This document shows, piece by piece, positions 64,000 to 64,000 of a DNA stretch of 64,000 bases. Position 1 is the first letter of the stretch; every line of letters starts with the position of its first letter. Source of the stretch: Comamonadaceae bacterium CG12_big_fil_rev_8_21_14_0_65_59_15 (GTDB lineage: Bacteria > Pseudomonadota > Gammaproteobacteria > Burkholderiales > Burkholderiaceae_C); NCBI GenBank assembly GCA_002786915.1, contig PCUV01000094.1, positions 30,264 to 94,263 of the forward strand, in the 5' to 3' direction. Under the pieces are notes generated by a model. The model saw only the letters and a program-made list of their open reading frames with translations, searched no databases and was not told the DNA's origin. A program made the translations under genes and the position numbers.

Positions 64000-64000
64000 C

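Overview
This is one contiguous stretch of high-GC DNA from a betaproteobacterium, most likely a Comamonadaceae member of the Rhodoferax/Polaromonas type. The assignment is an inference. It rests on base composition, on the housekeeping run lysC / tRNA-Ser / tilS / accA / alkA / cysS at the right, and on family-level resemblance of the proteins. No rRNA, CRISPR array, prophage or intact insertion sequence was found.

Layout. (1) 1-6000: the tail of a polyphosphate kinase 2-type gene, a REC-GGDEF-EAL protein, a BrnT/BrnA toxin-antitoxin pair with a candidate operator, and a large Cache-PAS sensor kinase. (2) 6058-18203: a complete chemosensory operon (receiver, MCP, CheY, STAS protein, CheA, MCP, CheW, CheR, CheD, CheB). 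It is interrupted by a ribbon-helix-helix antitoxin with a 30-codon toxin stub and by a heme-c-motif GGDEF-EAL protein. CheA carries an insert that matches the c-di-GMP-binding MshEN motif. (3) 18205-20788: a 7TM NarX-type kinase and a LuxR-type regulator, divergent from region 4. (4) 20947-32781: a 1665-residue VCBS-repeat surface protein, a SET-domain gene on the opposite strand, and a type I secretion system with two tandem ABC subunits, a membrane fusion protein and a TolC protein. (5) 33113-43716: a CHASE2 adenylate cyclase bracketed by an 18-bp inverted repeat, a leftward HDOD / degenerate HD-GYP / sensor-kinase operon, and a rightward HDOD / PAS-GGDEF-EAL operon. (6) 43894-49574: a polysaccharide export set (Wza-, Wzb-, Wzc- and WecA-like, then a NusG/RfaH-type factor) with no glycosyltransferases. 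(7) 49729-64000: housekeeping and cell-envelope genes, ending in a DUF748 gene that runs off the window.

How the parts fit. Most of the left 50 kb reads as one surface-attachment toolkit. It holds three GGDEF-EAL proteins, a degenerate HD-GYP protein, two HDOD proteins, a cAMP-producing enzyme, a large adhesin with its own exporter, and capsule export machinery with a Tyr kinase/phosphatase pair. The most interesting candidate link is CheA: a c-di-GMP-binding insert would let c-di-GMP act directly on the chemosensory kinase. That is inferred from a motif and has not been shown. Other points worth checking are the adhesin without RTX repeats but with Asp/His-rich and Tyr-Gly repeat tracts, an apparent CTG start for lpxH, and a dispersed non-coding repeat present twice (about 12131 and 53175).
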